This document shows positions 1 to 15,355 of a stretch of DNA of 64,000 nt, in pieces (the first letter of the stretch is position 1; the number at the start of each line of letters is the position of its first letter). Source of the stretch: Diplolepis rosae (lineage: Eukaryota; Arthropoda; Insecta; Hymenoptera; Diplolepididae). The stretch lies in contig JAPYXD010000753.1 of the NCBI GenBank assembly GCA_030998225.1, positions 5,054,001 through 5,118,000 of the forward strand, written 5' to 3'. The position numbers and the translations under genes are program-made. A model generated the notes under the pieces. The model did no database searches, had not been told where the DNA came from, and worked only from the letters and a program-made list of their open reading frames with translations.

Positions 1-109
1 ACAGGTGCAATATTATACTTTGAAACTATTTTGATTTTCCAGGTTCTCGAAGTGAGTAAACATCCTGATAAATTACACAGTAACGAAAAATAAAGATTGT
101 CTTTTATAC

Positions 110-1300
110 CTGAACTGAGGCAATAAATGCTGGACTCTTAAACGTAACAGAAACAGTATTAACCGCAACGGTGATTCCATCGATCACTTTATGAATAAAT
201 GAATATTTCGCTGGACCAGCGTAAGATGATAATCCTTGAGGGGTTGACATGCTTCTTAAATCCTCGACCGTTTCCACTTCTATGTGCACTTCATCCAAAC
301 TCTAAAAGGTTTTTAATTTTTAAATATTTGAAAATTTAATTAAGCATATCTCTAATCATTATTATACTATATTTCTTACCAGAAATATAGGAACACTTTT
401 CAACTTGGTCCATTGTATACGAAAAGTGACTTTGTTGCACCAAGCACTCGTTAATCTTAGCCATGATGGTAATTCTAACAAATCGGTTAACACGATTTCA
501 TCAAGTTCTAAATTTGTAAGCTCTCCTTCTCCTTTAAATGTGCTTAAATTTATTTTATCCGCTGATAGATTTTTAGTGAATCTTAAAAACAATAAGTTTC
601 TCATTTTATTTTTATATATAAATAAATATAATTACCTAAATAATTATGATGATTTAAAACGCGAAACATAGGATAAAGCATTTATTCCTACCTAAACATT
701 TAAAAAAATCACAACCCTTGGGTACAATCGAATTCGAAATAATTCTTTATGTTTTTTATTTTTTTATACAGTTTAAAAATACCTTAAATTGAAAAAAAAA
801 CAGTATTTCAAAATGAACTAAATGCTTTTAAAAGTCCCGGGAAAGTCCAACGAAAACATCGTTTTTCGAAGAGTACTTTTTCGAGAAAATTTATTTATGG
901 TTGCTCAGTGCAATCATAGCTGTCAAAATATTGACAGAAGCGTCAGCTGATTTAAGTAAAAAAAAATAGGCAAGTCCCAATTGAATTAGGGTTTTAATCA
1001 AATTTGCGGTGAAGGTGAGAGACCGTTCGATACGACAGTTGCGCAAGCGAATGGAAAATATTAAAGCGCTCAGAGAAAGTTAATCAGGCGAAAACATGTC
1101 GAAGATCGTTAAAGTCTTGAAGTTTAATTAAGGAAAGGATAAAACGTGTCACGTTATAAGCTTATGTCAAAGGAGGTGCGATCTCGCCGTCTGCAAAAAA
1201 TGTCTTCGAATACTGTAGTCACAACTTTGAAAGACACCAAAATTTATGAAACTCACCTCGACAGATGTTTTAAAAGCTGATTCTTTATGATTGACACCAT
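110..1300 (-). CDS. BLTP3/UHRF1BP1-family bridge-like lipid transfer protein, N-terminal exons (partial)
   Basis: This is the 5' end of a VPS13-like chorein protein that moves lipids between membranes through a long hydrophobic groove. Three coding exons read leftward: 1257-1300 (ATG at 1300; MVSIIKNQLLKHLS, donor GTGAGT), 380-581 and 110-301. They join in phase to give MVSIIKNQLLKHLS-RFTKNLSADKIN..., the characteristic start of the chorein N-terminal domain, followed by a 'LELDEIVLTDLLELPSWL' stretch and 'LDEVHIEVETVEDL'. The 14-codon first exon was found by its match to the family start and its splice phase; it is too short for ORF calling. The gene continues beyond the left edge, so most of the usual >1,300 residues are missing. 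It is divergent from the sugar transporter at 2518, and 1300-2100 probably holds both promoters. The insect orthologue is a single BLTP3 gene; vertebrates have two. Confidence 0.85.
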
Positions 1301-2517
1301 TTTAGCGATTGTTAATTACTTTTTATAACGAACAGTACACCTCTGCATGGTTAGATGTGATCCACAAATTTCTTCTACTGACATGATAACATATAGCGAA
1401 CTATGACCAACATAGAAACTTAAAAAAGAAATCTTACATGTCCACCAACCGCGCAAAATAAAACTTCCAATAAATTTTATTTTAATTTATTTCAACTTAT
1501 AGTTTATGGATGAATAATAATTATTTTTTGATTTATTTTCCAAATATCATTTATCGTTTTGAAATCCAATGCGCTAAAGTTAAAAAATATTATCAGATTG
1601 AGAGGTCTCACGTTTAATATTTGAATATTCGCGGCAAACGAATCCTTTTATAACTGCCATCTTGAATTTTAACCTAAATGGTCTTAAAGTACTCTTTTTG
1701 ATCGATCCCTTTGAAAGATACATAAAAATGCCATATATAAAAAACCAACAATAAATAAATAACAAATAATATTTAAAATTTGATATTTTTACTGCGTGTC
1801 AACAGTGTCAGTGGTTTAAATGGTTCAAATTTTCTGCCTAGTAGAAAGTCAAAATCAGCTGTTTGTTAACCTCAAAGCTTGACGATATCCTCTCTTTTTA
1901 ATTTCTTTGAAGGGGAAGGATGCAAAAAGAGATGACATGAAGAAGAAAAATGTGCGACAAAACTAGCTTGTGTCAGTGTGAAAGTGTCCACTGATTGGTT
2001 TTGTATTTCATAAGAGAAGAGAGAGGATATTCTAGGAGCGGCTTCTTCCAGCAGCCGACGTGGACTTTTACATTAACGAAGCTTGTTGGAATTATTCATA
2101 ACGGTATGTACCATCTCGTCGAATCATTTATCATTTAAAATATATTTTCTTTCATCAAGGACACATTTTGCTTTTAAACTAACAAATTCTGAAATCTAAG
2201 AATGATTAAATATGTATATTGAACTAAGTAAGTCTGATATTTAAAAATCAAAAGAAACTCGCATTTATACGGAAGATTACACAAACAAAATTAAATACTT
2301 TTAGACCGTTTTTGTAAAAATCTAGGTTTTTATAAAATTGTATCTTTTTCTACTTTGTTCGGCTTGAAAGATGAGAAAAAGAAAGGTAAATTTTATTTTT
2401 GAAAATTTAAATATATGAAGGATTTTATTTTTGAAATGCTTTTTTCTCCAGACAAAATGTTTGATCGCTTCTACTAATCAACAATCCAAGAAAATTAAGG
2501 ATCAGAGCTTTTCTACT
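1301..2517. promoter_or_regulatory. Divergent intergenic region and 5' UTR of the transporter
   Basis: No coding sequence is seen. The segment lies between two divergent start codons. A likely non-coding first exon of the plus-strand transporter ends near 2100 ('CATAACG' before GTATGT), and a second 5' exon begins after the acceptor at about 2452. I could not place the transcription starts. Confidence 0.45.
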
Positions 2518-4355
2518 ATGTCAAAACAACGTGAGTAAATTTAGTCTAAGGTAAGGTTTTTTCTCATTTGATAATTACAATCACAGTACGTTTTTAAAGA
2601 AAACAAATTCTCGAATTTTATTTTTCACTTTAATAAGGTATTAAAATATTTATTTTATTTCACTTATTTATCTACCATTTCGTTTTTATTATTTTTAATA
2701 ATATTATTTGTACATTCAAATCATATGAGAGTGTATTAAATTCGTAAAATTCTTTTCCAGAAAATGCAAAACACCTTAAGTATATCAGCCTCGTCACTCT
2801 CACAGTTCAAAATGCCCTTGTTGGTCTTAGCATGCGATACGCTCGCACCAGATCGGGGGAAATGTTTTTATCATCGACTGGTTTGTATTTACTTATTAAT
2901 TTAATTCCCTGCAAATTTCAAACTAACTATTTTTGAAATATTTCAATCGAATTGTTTTTGTATTTTTATTTCCAGCGGTAGTTATGTCTGAGCTGGTGAA
3001 ACTTGTTACCTGCTTAGGTCTCGTGTTCCTCGAGGAAGGCAACTTCAACAAATTCATCGGCTCTATAGATACTACAATAATTAAACAACCAATGGACACG
3101 TTAAAAGTTTGTGTACCCTCTTTAGTCTACATAATTCAGAACAATCTTTTATACGTATCAGCTTCAAATTTGGATGCCGCTACTTATCAGGTAAAAATAT
3201 TGGCAATTCAAACTTGCAATGCGAGACCTGGTGGTCGACAAGCGAACTAATCAATATGGCTACCGTTGGGCTTCGCGCAGCATTGTGTATACTATACTAA
3301 AGCCAGATGCTCACAGTGTAACGCAGTAATTAATCAATTGTTTGACAAATAAATATATAGTTAACATAAAATTAAGTGAGAAGTGCATAAATAAATATAA
3401 GCGTGAGAATGGAATTCTCACCGAAGCACAGGAAAGGAAAGGACTTTACTTGTAAATGCAGTGCTTGTACGTACTCGCATAACGTATTTAACGACAACAA
3501 AAGCATTTTTAGCACTTACAGATAAACGTAATTTGAAAAGTCCTATTCAAATCAACAGTAAATACGTGAACGCCGAAGCCCTGCGGCAGCCATGATTGTT
3601 TTCATGCAGCAGCGCCCCTAAGCCCGCGGTGGACGTTTGTTTTGCCAATAAGATAAAAACTCAAAATAGATCTATGAATGTATAAATAATTCTTTTAATT
3701 ATTGCAGGTTACGTACCAATTAAAAATCCTTACAACGGCATTTTTCGCAGTTGTCATTCTTAGAAGATCTCTCAGAAAACTGCAATGGTCAGCACTACTT
3801 TTGCTTCTCCTAGGAGTGATTCTAGTCCAGTTAGCTCAAAGCGAGCCCCAAAAAGTTCCATCAGGACTAGAACAGAACCGACTTCTTGGATTCGGAGCTG
3901 CCCTGAGCGCTTGTTTCCTCTCTGGCTTCGCTGGAATTTATTTTGAAAAGATTTTAAAAGGCTCAGATATTTCCGTCTGGATGAGAAATGTACAATTAAG
4001 TTTTCTATCCCTGCCTTTTGGGCTGTTCACTTGCATATTAAACGATGGCACCGTGATTAGAAATAAAGGTTTTTTCGTTGGTTATGATATTTTTGTAAGC
4101 TACCTAGTATTGCTACAAGCTTGCGGTGGATTAATCGTCGCTATGGTTGTAAAACACGCGGACAACATTCTAAAAGGTTTCGCGACTTCTTTAGCCATCG
4201 TCATCTCATGTATTGCTTCTATTTATTTGTTTAACTTTCAACTCACTTTCCAATTCGCTTTTGGAGCTGCCCTCGTTATTTGCTCAATTTTTATGTACGG
4301 ACACCAACCCAAAACCCCAGAAAATGACAAACATACGCCTCTACAGAAAGTATGA
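2518..4355 (+). CDS. Ugalt: UDP-galactose / UDP-N-acetylglucosamine Golgi transporter (SLC35A2/A3 type)
   Basis: This is a nucleotide-sugar/UMP antiporter of the Golgi membrane that supplies UDP-Gal (and possibly UDP-GlcNAc) for glycan synthesis. Exons 2518-2530, 2761-2880, 2976-3190 and 3708-4355 join in frame to 331 aa. Family signatures in order are KYISLVTLTVQNA, SMRYARTRSGE, STAVVMSELVK, NNLLYVSASNLDAATYQ|VTYQLKILTTAFF (an intron splits this block), SGFAGIYFEKILKGSD, SVWMRNVQLS, and HADNILKGFATSLAIV. About ten hydrophobic segments are present. 'YARTRSG', 'LRRSLRKLQW' and 'EKILKGS' are closer to SLC35A2 (Drosophila Ugalt) than to SLC35A3, but substrate cannot be settled from sequence. The start is the ATG closing the short exon at 2518; no other in-frame start fits. 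The 517-bp third intron contains a GC-richer stretch without a recognised feature. Confidence 0.9.
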
Positions 4356-5481
4356 GATTTGAAGGACTAGGACCTTTTTTCAAATTAGGAAAATTGAAGG
4401 GATAGTCAGTGACTATTTTGGTAGAGATAAATCATCAGATTTTACAAGCATGATTGTGAATACTCGTACCAACATAAGGCCAGCTTTTCGTTTTATGGAG
4501 AGGATATCTGATGAGATATTTTGAGTGTGTCGCGAAAGAATAGAATAAATATTTTTATACAATAAAATTCGGCATTGCTGACTAATGTCACCTATATTTT
4601 GTAAGAAAGAGATATAGAAAACGGATTTCGTATGCTTGTATACTTAACTGTATAAACTTCTATATATAAATGTAATCTTCAATTAAGAATGTAAAATATG
4701 AGATTAACGTGAGATATATTTTTAGATTCTCAAAATAAAATAAGTGAATAATAATTATGCACCTTATTCAAAGTGAGATGATTCATAATCTTTGAAATAC
4801 TTTCACAATCAAGTAGAAGAAATTTTCTTATTCGGCTCTTCTTAGGCATAACATAGAAAACACAATTCAAAATCTAATCTATTAAGTAATGCAAAGAAAA
4901 ATGAAAAACTATTTAAAATTAGAGGGAAGAAGAATTTCCTCGTGGCAGATCGTCCGTACAGATTTTCAATCATTATTGAAAATTATTTTAAATAGGGGAG
5001 CTATAAGCGTGAATCCTCTTCGTAGGAATTATCTTTGAATATTTAATTCGATAATTATTGCAAGGAAAAAGACCTAGTGTTGGATATTAAATTTACTTTA
5101 CGTCTAATATGCAAATTGTTGAATCATTTTGTAAGGTCTTTGGTAAGGAATTGAAGAACCTTCGTTCGTGTCGTTTTAGAAACTGTCTTCTAAAATTATA
5201 TAAGGCAAGAATAATCGAAACCTAGAGTAGTTATATTATTGAATAATTCTAAGAAAAAGGGTGAATTATGCTTCCTTTCGAAGAAGTGAAATTATCTTAT
5301 AACTCAGGTTCGTCTTGCGTTTAAATAATAATTAAATATTCCTCGTTCATGGAAAAGCTTTCGTCGAAATGGTTACCTGTCCAATAATTTATTCAACAGT
5401 TCCTTAAAAAAGAAACGGGTATTCGAGGAAGGGATGTAAGTTTATATAACGATTTACTTTTACTTCGAATTTTGCTGAAGA
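4356..5481. other. Intergenic, transporter 3' UTR
   Basis: This is AT-rich sequence following the transporter stop, with several AATAAA-like signals near 4544-4565 and 4733. No further gene or clear repeat is seen before the odorant receptor start. Confidence 0.5.
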
Positions 5482-8400
5482 ATGGACTTGTTCAATAACC
5501 GCTACTTTATTATCAACAAATTTTTTCTAACTTGTACAGGATTATGGCCTTATCAAAACATTTTCCAGAAATATGTAATGCGAACATTAGTGATTATTTT
5601 GATTTTAATTTTTTTAATCCCAACGGTAATTTCTTCAAATGTTAAACATAATAAAAATTAACTAAAATGTAGTATAAAATCATATACCTTTTTAAAAAAA
5701 CATTCGACTTGGTTAACTTCGATTGGATCTAATTCAGAAACAGCATTAAAACTGATTGATTTTACCGAATATATTGGTGCAGTACGGTCCAATTCAATCG
5801 GGATCAATCCGATTCAATGGTTTTTTCTAGAAGGAAAGACATTTTTGATAATATTCATTCAAATTTTAAACAATTTTTCAGGTCGCTGGTTTGTGTAAAG
5901 TATGGGGTACAGTGGATTTGGTAGTCGAGAGTCTCATTCCCATCATAACTGCACTAGGATGTTTAGGTTACGCATTAACTTACATGCTTCATGGAGAAAG
6001 GGTAAGTTTTCAAAAACTAGATAATTCAATAATTATAATTTTTGTTTTAAATTAATATTATATAAAAAGTAAATACAATTTATGCACAGCTGAGGCAACT
6101 TTTGGATTGTATAGAAAATGATTGGAAAACATTTTCATCTTTTGAAGAAATAGAAATTCTTCGCAGTCATGGAGAAGATGGAAGGACTCTTACATTACTT
6201 TATACTGGTAAAAATTGGAATGGAATGAATTTAAACGTAAATCCGTCGAGGTGAACAAAATATAATTTTTTTTTATTGCAAAAATTTAATCAAAATGAAA
6301 GTTCATCTCTTTTATTGGAAATTTTGAATGAATAGAAAATTTTAATTAAGTATAAAAGGGATTTTAAAAATATTAATTAATTTTTAATTCAAGGTTGTGT
6401 GGGTTTAACAGCAATTACATACATGTTAATGACACTTTCGCCACAAATTCTTAACATAATTCTACCTCTAAACGAAACTCGTCCAAAACAATTGCCATTT
6501 CCAGTGGAATATTTTATAAATTATGAGGAAAATTTTAACAGAATATTAATCCATGTATCTATCACGACTGTCATTGAAATATGCGTTTTAATAGGTACAA
6601 AATCGACCTTCACAGTCCTTGTAGAACACGCCTGTGGATTATTTTCAGTCGTAGGGTAATTAAAATAATTAAATGATAATTATTTTATTGAATTTACAAA
6701 CTAAAACTAGATTACTTATTGATTGATAAATGGAAAGTAATTAGTAATGAAATAGGCGCGATTAAAAATAATAAAATGAATATTAATTTACAGTCTTAGA
6801 CTCCAAAGCAGAATGAGATATTATAATATTAATCAGCACAAAAATTGGGAAAATGAAATTTACAAAGATGTAATTTTCTGTATAGAATATCAAAAGCGAG
6901 CTATTGAGTACGCATTTTTATACTGTTTTTGAATAATTGCAAATAATAAATATAAAATCTGTATAACTTATTTTATTTCTGGACCAGATTTTCTGAATCT
7001 ATCGAGTCTTGTTTCTCGACATGTTTCTTTTTCGTAACAGGAGCAAACATGATATTAATAAGTACTACTCTAATCCAGGTACTTTTTATCAATTTTGGAA
7101 TTGAAGTAAACTTCGAAATTGATTAAATAATTAATGAAATAATTGAATTTTCAGGTCGTCTATAATATTGATAAATATGACAACGCCATAAGATTTGGTG
7201 CCTATACAAGTGGACTGATTATTGAACTTTATTTTAATAACCTTCCTGCTCAAAGACTAATGGATTCCAGCGTTGTAATTGCGGATTACATGTAAGATTT
7301 TCCAAAATACTTTTTCATTCTATAAACATACCATAAAAGTTAATTACAAAAAAATAATTAAAATAAAAAATTGAAATTTTTTGTAGCTAATAAAAATTTT
7401 GCAAAATTAAATAATTACAAATTTATAATTATTTAATATTTTAATTTTTTAAAGAATTTGAAATCTTTCTGTGGAAAAAAAGACGCTTTCGACTGCGCTG
7501 GGATTCGAGCCCAGGTCTTTCGATTGCCGGAATTTCAAACTCAACTAATTAATTTAATATTTTAATTTAATTTCAAGACGTGTCTAAAAATTACATTCCA
7601 CTTACGACTTATTTATTAAATTTTGTTTTTGGAAACGTAGTCAAGATGGATTATGGTATCAAATGCCTTCGAGATCAAAGAAGTTATTGTTAATGATTAT
7701 AATAAGGACTCGTGTTCCATGTACATTGTCAGCTGGCAAAATGAATATCATGTCATTAAATAATTTTTCATCGGTAAGTATCATTTAGTATACATTCTTA
7801 ATATTAACTAACTTTTATTTTATTCAATTATACCAAAATGAAATTTATCATTTTTGTTTTATCAAATAAGGTCCTGTCGTAGAGTCTGACGTCACCAATT
7901 ACATACGACCGCTTTATTAATAAAATAATAATTTAAATAAATTTTCCGGAGAAGACAATAAAGCAAAAAAATGCATGGCATTACGATCTTCTTCGAAAAA
8001 TTAGTTAAAATTATTATTTTATTAAGAAAGCAGTCGAATACCATTGATGACGTCAGACTCTACCATACGGCCTTAATGGAATTCAGTTGAATGTCAATTT
8101 TAATCTCGATTTTAATTAGACTTAAGTCGCTACGGAAGTTTTGCAATACAATTATACTTTTTTATAATCTTGGAAAATTGTCTTCATTTCTTCCCAATTG
8201 AAAATTCTTTTACGGAATTCTGAATTGTTTCTGTACGAGTTATACTTCTTAAATTGCATTGAAGGACTTTGTTTTTGTCCCGGTGATAATACGCCCAGGC
8301 ATGTCCCGGATAGATCCGAATAGATGCTCATTTAGACTTTAAAGAAAATAAATTTCTAACCGAATATACTTGGATAATTTTCGTATGAGAAATAAGCACT

Positions 8401-8714
8401 CGGATACAGCTCGGATAGACCTGGTAAAAAGGCCTGACCTATTTCTGACCGGACCTTATCCGGGTTTTATCGGATCCTATCTGGCATTTTAAGCAGGGAT
8501 ATTAGATCAAATTTAATTTAATAATTTTTTTTAAACTTCAGAGGATTAAAAATTCAATAATTTATAAGAGATAAAGGTAATGCAAAATTTTCATAACGAT
8601 CTTTGTATAAAATATTAATAATCTCCAATAATAAGTGACATCAACTTAATTTTTTTCCAGGTGTTGCAGACGTCATTTTCTTTTTTCACTTTGCTGTCTT
8701 CGCTGAGGGCTTAA
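5482..8714 (+). CDS. Odorant receptor (7tm_6 family), complete, 390 aa
   Basis: This is a ligand-gated odorant receptor subunit expected in olfactory neuron dendrites together with the co-receptor Orco. Nine exons join with correct phases: 5482-5625, 5882-6001, 6090-6207, 6394-6655, 6794-6907, 6988-7078, 7155-7291, 7641-7773 and 8661-8714 (1,173 nt). The N-terminus MDLFNNRYFIINKFF-LTCTGLWPYQ carries the 'GLWP' motif typical of hymenopteran receptors. The C-terminal part shows IADYIQDGLWYQMPSRSKKL, PCTLSAGKMNIMSLNNFSS and the last exon VLQTSFSFFTLLSSLRA, which match the most conserved end of the family. No frameshift or stop is present, so it looks functional. Intron 1 (near 5690-5830), intron 7 (7449-7560) and intron 8 (7870-8073, 8270-8500) carry mobile-element pieces. 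The ligand and subfamily are unknown. Confidence 0.95.
7449..7560 (-). mobile_element. Partial copy of the tRNA-like hairpin element
   Basis: One hairpin arm (TTTAAAGAATTTGAAATC...) is followed by the reverse complement of the tRNA-like core (CTGGGATTCGAGCCCAG) and by the 'TCAAACTCAACTAATTAATTT' tail region. It matches the full element at 43081-43365 in opposite core orientation and lacks the second arm. Confidence 0.6.
7870..8073. mobile_element. Short inverted-repeat MITE in odorant receptor intron 8
   Basis: The left end GGTCCTGTCGTAGAGTCTGA (continuing CGTCA) mirrors the right end TGACGTCAGACTCTACCATA (continuing CGGCC) with few mismatches, about 200 bp apart. The interior is AT-rich and partly palindromic and has no ORF. 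A more diverged relative sits in transaldolase intron 4 (about 12465-12668). Confidence 0.65.
8270..8500. mobile_element. 'GGATAGA/CCGGAT'-textured foldback fragment
   Basis: This is degenerate sequence built from words such as TCCCGGATAGA, CGGATACAGC and TTATCCGGG. It ends in CATTTTAAGCAGGG, the reverse complement of the CCCTGCTTAAAATG end at 40174. It belongs to the same family as 40174-40626. Confidence 0.5.
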
Positions 8715-8768
8715 GTATTATCTCTTAGTTAATTTAATTGTCAATGCTTTTTATAATCTTTTATATCA

Positions 8769-10035
8769 CCTCTGGCGACAGTTTCGGATTGGAATACATT
8801 CCGAGCGAATCAGAACTATTCCGAGCCACTCAAAAATGTGTTTCTGGATCTTTCGGAATCATTCCAAACCAATCAGAAAAACGTTTTGTATCTCGTTTGA
8901 TGAAAAAGGGTTTAATTCAAATTGATTCGGGTTGACTCGGATTAAAAACTTGTTTCGAATTCATTCGGATTGAAACGTAATGAATCGGATTAAGTCAGAT
9001 CGATTTTTGATCCTTTTTCATCAAACGAGATACATAACGTTTTTCGGATTGGTTTGAAAACAGATTTCGAAGTTGCTCGGATTCGTTCGGATCAATTTCC
9101 TTTACGAAACTCTCGCCAGGGACGTATAACAAACTTGGAAACCTAGTGGTCACAAGTGCATTAGACGTCTTTGAGAAAACTTGAGGACATCTCTCGGAAA
9201 AGACAATAATATCAGATTTTTTATTGTTTTCTAGACTTCTCATGTGTAAAAAATGTTTCTAAAACATATGAGATACCCTTAGGATACAAAAAACGCGTCC
9301 AATGTCCCCGTGGCCATTGGAAACTTTTATATACATCAGTAAAATAAGGAATTTTGTACCGAGAACTAATAAATAATAACAAAGTCAAAAAACTTATTTT
9401 TCAGGACCACCTTTTAGGATTTATGTAACAAACTGGGACGTCATCTGGCAGGATAGACGTATATGTACTAGTCCCGAAGAAATTTCCGGAAAGCAATTCA
9501 ATCCGAGCGAATCCAAACCATTGCGAACTATTCGAAACCGATCCAAAAAAGGTTTTGAATCTCCTTTGATGTAAGTCGATTAAAAATCAATCCGATTCAT
9601 TCCGGTTGAATTAGAGCTCAGATTGATCCAAACCTTTGTATTGTAATGAATCCGAGGTCGGATTGATTCGGTTTGGATCAATTTGAGGTTATATTTATTC
9701 GGAATAATTCGGATTGAACCGGAATGATTCAGATTCAAAATTCAGTTTGGATCAATCTGAGCTCTGATTTATTCGGATAAATTCGGTTTAGATCAATCCG
9801 AACTTGCATTGATTCAGTTTAAAAACTTGGTTCGGAGCATCAATACGAATGAATCTGAATCGGATTCATTGGGATTGGTGCTTTGGATTGAACCACAATG
9901 AATTTAATTGAGTCATATTTTCTACCGTTTTGCATCGAACGAGTTTTAAAACGTTTTTTGCATAGGTTCGGAATGGCTGGATTAGCTCCGATTCGCTTGA
10001 ATTGAATTCCAATCCAAAACTCTCGCCAGGGAGGT
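8769..10035. mobile_element. Two adjacent 'AATCCGATT'-textured foldback elements
   Basis: The first hairpin has arms of about 8769-8915 and 9000-9122; its ends are CCTCTGGCGACAGTTTCG and the reverse complement of CGAAACTCTCGCCAGGG. The second spans roughly 9478-10035 and ends with the same CTCTCGCCAGGGA. The interiors consist of reiterated degenerate words (TTCGGATTG, AATCCGAGC). Open frames here are by-products of the repeat texture. The rest of 8715-10855 shows no gene. Confidence 0.6.
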
Positions 10036-10855
10036 GAATGTTAAAAATAAAGCATCAAATGTACAGGTTTAAATTTCACGTATTTCTTTTTAAAAGCACG
10101 GTAAACATTAACAATCTTCCGCCAAAATGATTTTTTCAAAAACTTTACTTTTTAAAAGGGTAATTAATGGAATAATAAAAATTTTGAAATTTAAAACAAT
10201 TTCCTAAATACCAATTTAATGAGAGACTGTTATTTACAGAATTAATACAAAATAAAGTTTAAATCCCTGCATTCGGTGCTATTCTTCATGCGCCAATGTA
10301 CGGCCATTTTGCCAGTGAACGTCACAAACTAGAATACCTAATGAGAAGTAAACAAAACAATCTTTTAATTGCTGGTGATTGTAGGTACTAACTATTTACC
10401 ACACCTCATACCAGACAACACTACCAACACTACTGAACACTACTGACCAGACCGACAAAGTCTTGCGCATACGGTTATAATAAACCAATCGCAGGATAAC
10501 AACTGCTGCGTCTGCGCATGCTCGCTGATAAGCCTGCGCAAAGGCATTTATATCACTCCAAAATTTAAATCCATTTCAATTAATTTTCCCCAAATTTATC
10601 AATTTTGAAAAGATTTAGATCTAGAGCTTAAGCATATGTATTATTTGTGATATTTAGCTAACATTTTTTAATAAAAATAAAATAAAAAGCTTTCAAAAAA
10701 AATTAAGCACCAACTCTAGATCCAGCAGTGTCGTGAATCTGCGATTGCGATCATACGCGATTGAATTCAGATTGATTCAGATTCGTTTTGCTAGCGAAGA
10801 GAAGTGGCTGTAGTGCTTGTTCTTAAAGTGAATTTAAAACTTATCAATATTAAAA

Positions 10856-13212
<2,357 letters not shown>

Positions 13213-14134
13213 GAATACACAAAATTATTATTTACTTAGATTTAAAAAATGATTCATTCATCACTTAAAGAAGAACTAAAGATGAAAGATTATTTCTTTA
13301 AATTTTGTTGAACAACTCGTTATTTTTGTAAAAAATATTTACGTATCTTAAGAACATTCCATTCTAAGATCTATCTATTATTCTAAAGCTTTATACTATA
13401 ATATAAATTATTGATTAGTCATTTGAAGAAATTTTTAATCTCCCCGAATTCCTGTTTCACCCTTTGATTTTAATTTCATAAAAAACAATCGAAAAAGTTA
13501 ACATATTATAGTTTACCATAACTATGGTTTCTGATTTTAGAGGCATAAATTAACTAGATGCGATAAATACTTGCAAAGCAAGTTTCATTTTGATTTTAAT
13601 AAATTTTTTAGATTAATTTTACATATTTATAGAATTTTGAATTAGCCTGCCAAATAATATGATTTGCTCATTTCCTCCGCCTTTTTCACACGCTTGCGCA
13701 GTAAAAATTGGAGCAGGTTCTTTAGCTTCACTGCTCTCAACCCGTTCTAAGTCGTTAACTGTTGATTTCCGGGATTTTTCATGTGGATAACTTTCAATCA
13801 GGATAGAAAGAATGAATAAATATAGCAAAATTGAACAATATCATGCATGTAAGTTGTTCTGAGTCTTTTACAAAATTTTAGCTGTTAAATTATTTTTGAA
13901 TTTCTTTGATGACGCCATTGAGAGAAGAGACACCTCTGGGTCGTTTCTTCAAGTTCTTTTCAAAAGACCGGTCAGCTGTATTCAGCCGCCAACGACTCTA
14001 GGCTAAAATCAATGATTACTAAGAAATAATATATTAGTTAATTTGCTTTTTTTGTTGCATGCTTTTTGCGCGAAGCGGTTTTTCATTTTGATTCAGTAGA
14101 AAAACTGCAGCAGAAGTGAAAAGTTTAGTGAAAA
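13213..14134. other. Intergenic
   Basis: This is the transaldolase 3' UTR followed by the upstream region of the SKA2-like gene. A somewhat GC-richer open stretch on the minus strand (13619-13828) has no recognisable homology and an in-frame stop directly upstream, so I did not call a gene. Confidence 0.4.
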
Positions 14135-15355
14135 ATGGAGTCTGCGATCGTTCATTTAGAGCAAAGTGTGAGTAATATAATAAAGCAATCTCTCTATTTC
14201 TAAGCTTCCTAAGCTTCATTGACCCTTCCGTTAAGAGTAGTTAAGAATATGTACATGTAAATCAATTTTTTCGGAGAAGAAACTTTTGATACAGAAATGA
14301 TTCTAGTCTTAAGTTGAATCTTTGACGTCAAATAAACAAACATTGCCAAGCATTTGACCAAATTTAGATAAACAACCAAATAGCATTAATTAAAAATTAT
14401 TTATGAAATAAGAAAAAAGAAATAGACGACCTCCAAAACTCCTTATTCCATTTTCTTTCTTTTTTATAATTTTCAAAAAGTTTAAAATCAAGAAATACAT
14501 ACTATTTCAATGACCAAAACTTTAAAAGATTTACGAAAAGAATACAATAAAATAAAAACTCTCCCTCTTAAAACAATACAATAAAATCACATTGATACTG
14601 ACGTTTCAAATTATTCTCTATTTTATTTCTGATTTGAAGGTTAAAAACGCAAACGGCAAATTGAATATGATTACCTGGCAAATTGAAACCTTTGAAAAAG
14701 AATTTCAAGATCCTGAGAGCGAGGTACTTTTCAATCAATATATCTTTTTATTCATCTTTTCTGTTTATTTGCTCGAGTTTACTATCATTAATGATGACAT
14801 TTATTTTTTAAAAGGTTATTTCTAGAAGTATTTAAAAGTTTCATATTTTATATATACGCATATGCTCCAAAAGCTTTCTGAGATTTTTCTTTCATTAACT
14901 AATCAATGTGAATTTTGATAATAAGTTCACTTAAAGTTTATTTTAGTTTGATTGTACTTATTAGAAATACGTTTGTTGTTAAAATTGTAAAATTTAAATG
15001 TTTCCTATTTTGGAGTATTACTACTTTGGCTTTCCAATTTTCAAATTTGAACTACCGAGTCATCATTATTTTTCAAATGATTTACCATGACTTGTGATTA
15101 ATTAATTTCATATTAAAAAGACTCCTTGAATTAAAAACTCACTGTGCTTTTCAGGTATCCGTGCTGAGGCTACTTCGTTCGGTGACCCAAGTGAAAGAAG
15201 AGTATCAAACTCTTCGTCAGGACATCTTGGAAGTTCATCAGTTACAAAAGCAGCTTTCAGATTCTCTGAGCGCTCAGCTCTCCCAAGTTCAGGGACACTT
15301 CAATATTCTGCGAAACAAAATAATCGGACGCAATAAAACTCCACAACTTAAGTAA
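14135..15355 (+). CDS. Ska2: SKA2-like spindle and kinetochore-associated protein, 105 aa
   Basis: SKA2 pairs with SKA1 and SKA3 in the complex that couples kinetochores to microtubules. Exons 14135-14167, 14640-14723 and 15155-15355 join in phase 0 to 105 codons plus stop. The product is almost entirely helical and coiled-coil. MESAIVHLEQSVKNANGKLN followed by MITWQIETFEKEF parallels the vertebrate pattern of an acidic start, a Leu-rich helix and 'Y/W-I-..-IE'. VSVLRLLRSVTQVKEEYQTL parallels the 'VTLLKELSVIKSRYQTL' block, the best-conserved part of SKA2. The C-terminal half (VHQLQKQLSDSLSAQLSQVQ) is a plain coiled coil. Length is near the usual 120 aa. Identification rests on pattern rather than high identity; another small coiled-coil subunit is possible. 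Confidence 0.6.

Noticed and set aside
13619..13828. 69-aa minus-strand frame between transaldolase and the SKA2-like gene
   Set aside because: Begins at a non-ATG codon right after a stop, no convincing acceptor or recognisable domain. Composition is only mildly coding-like.
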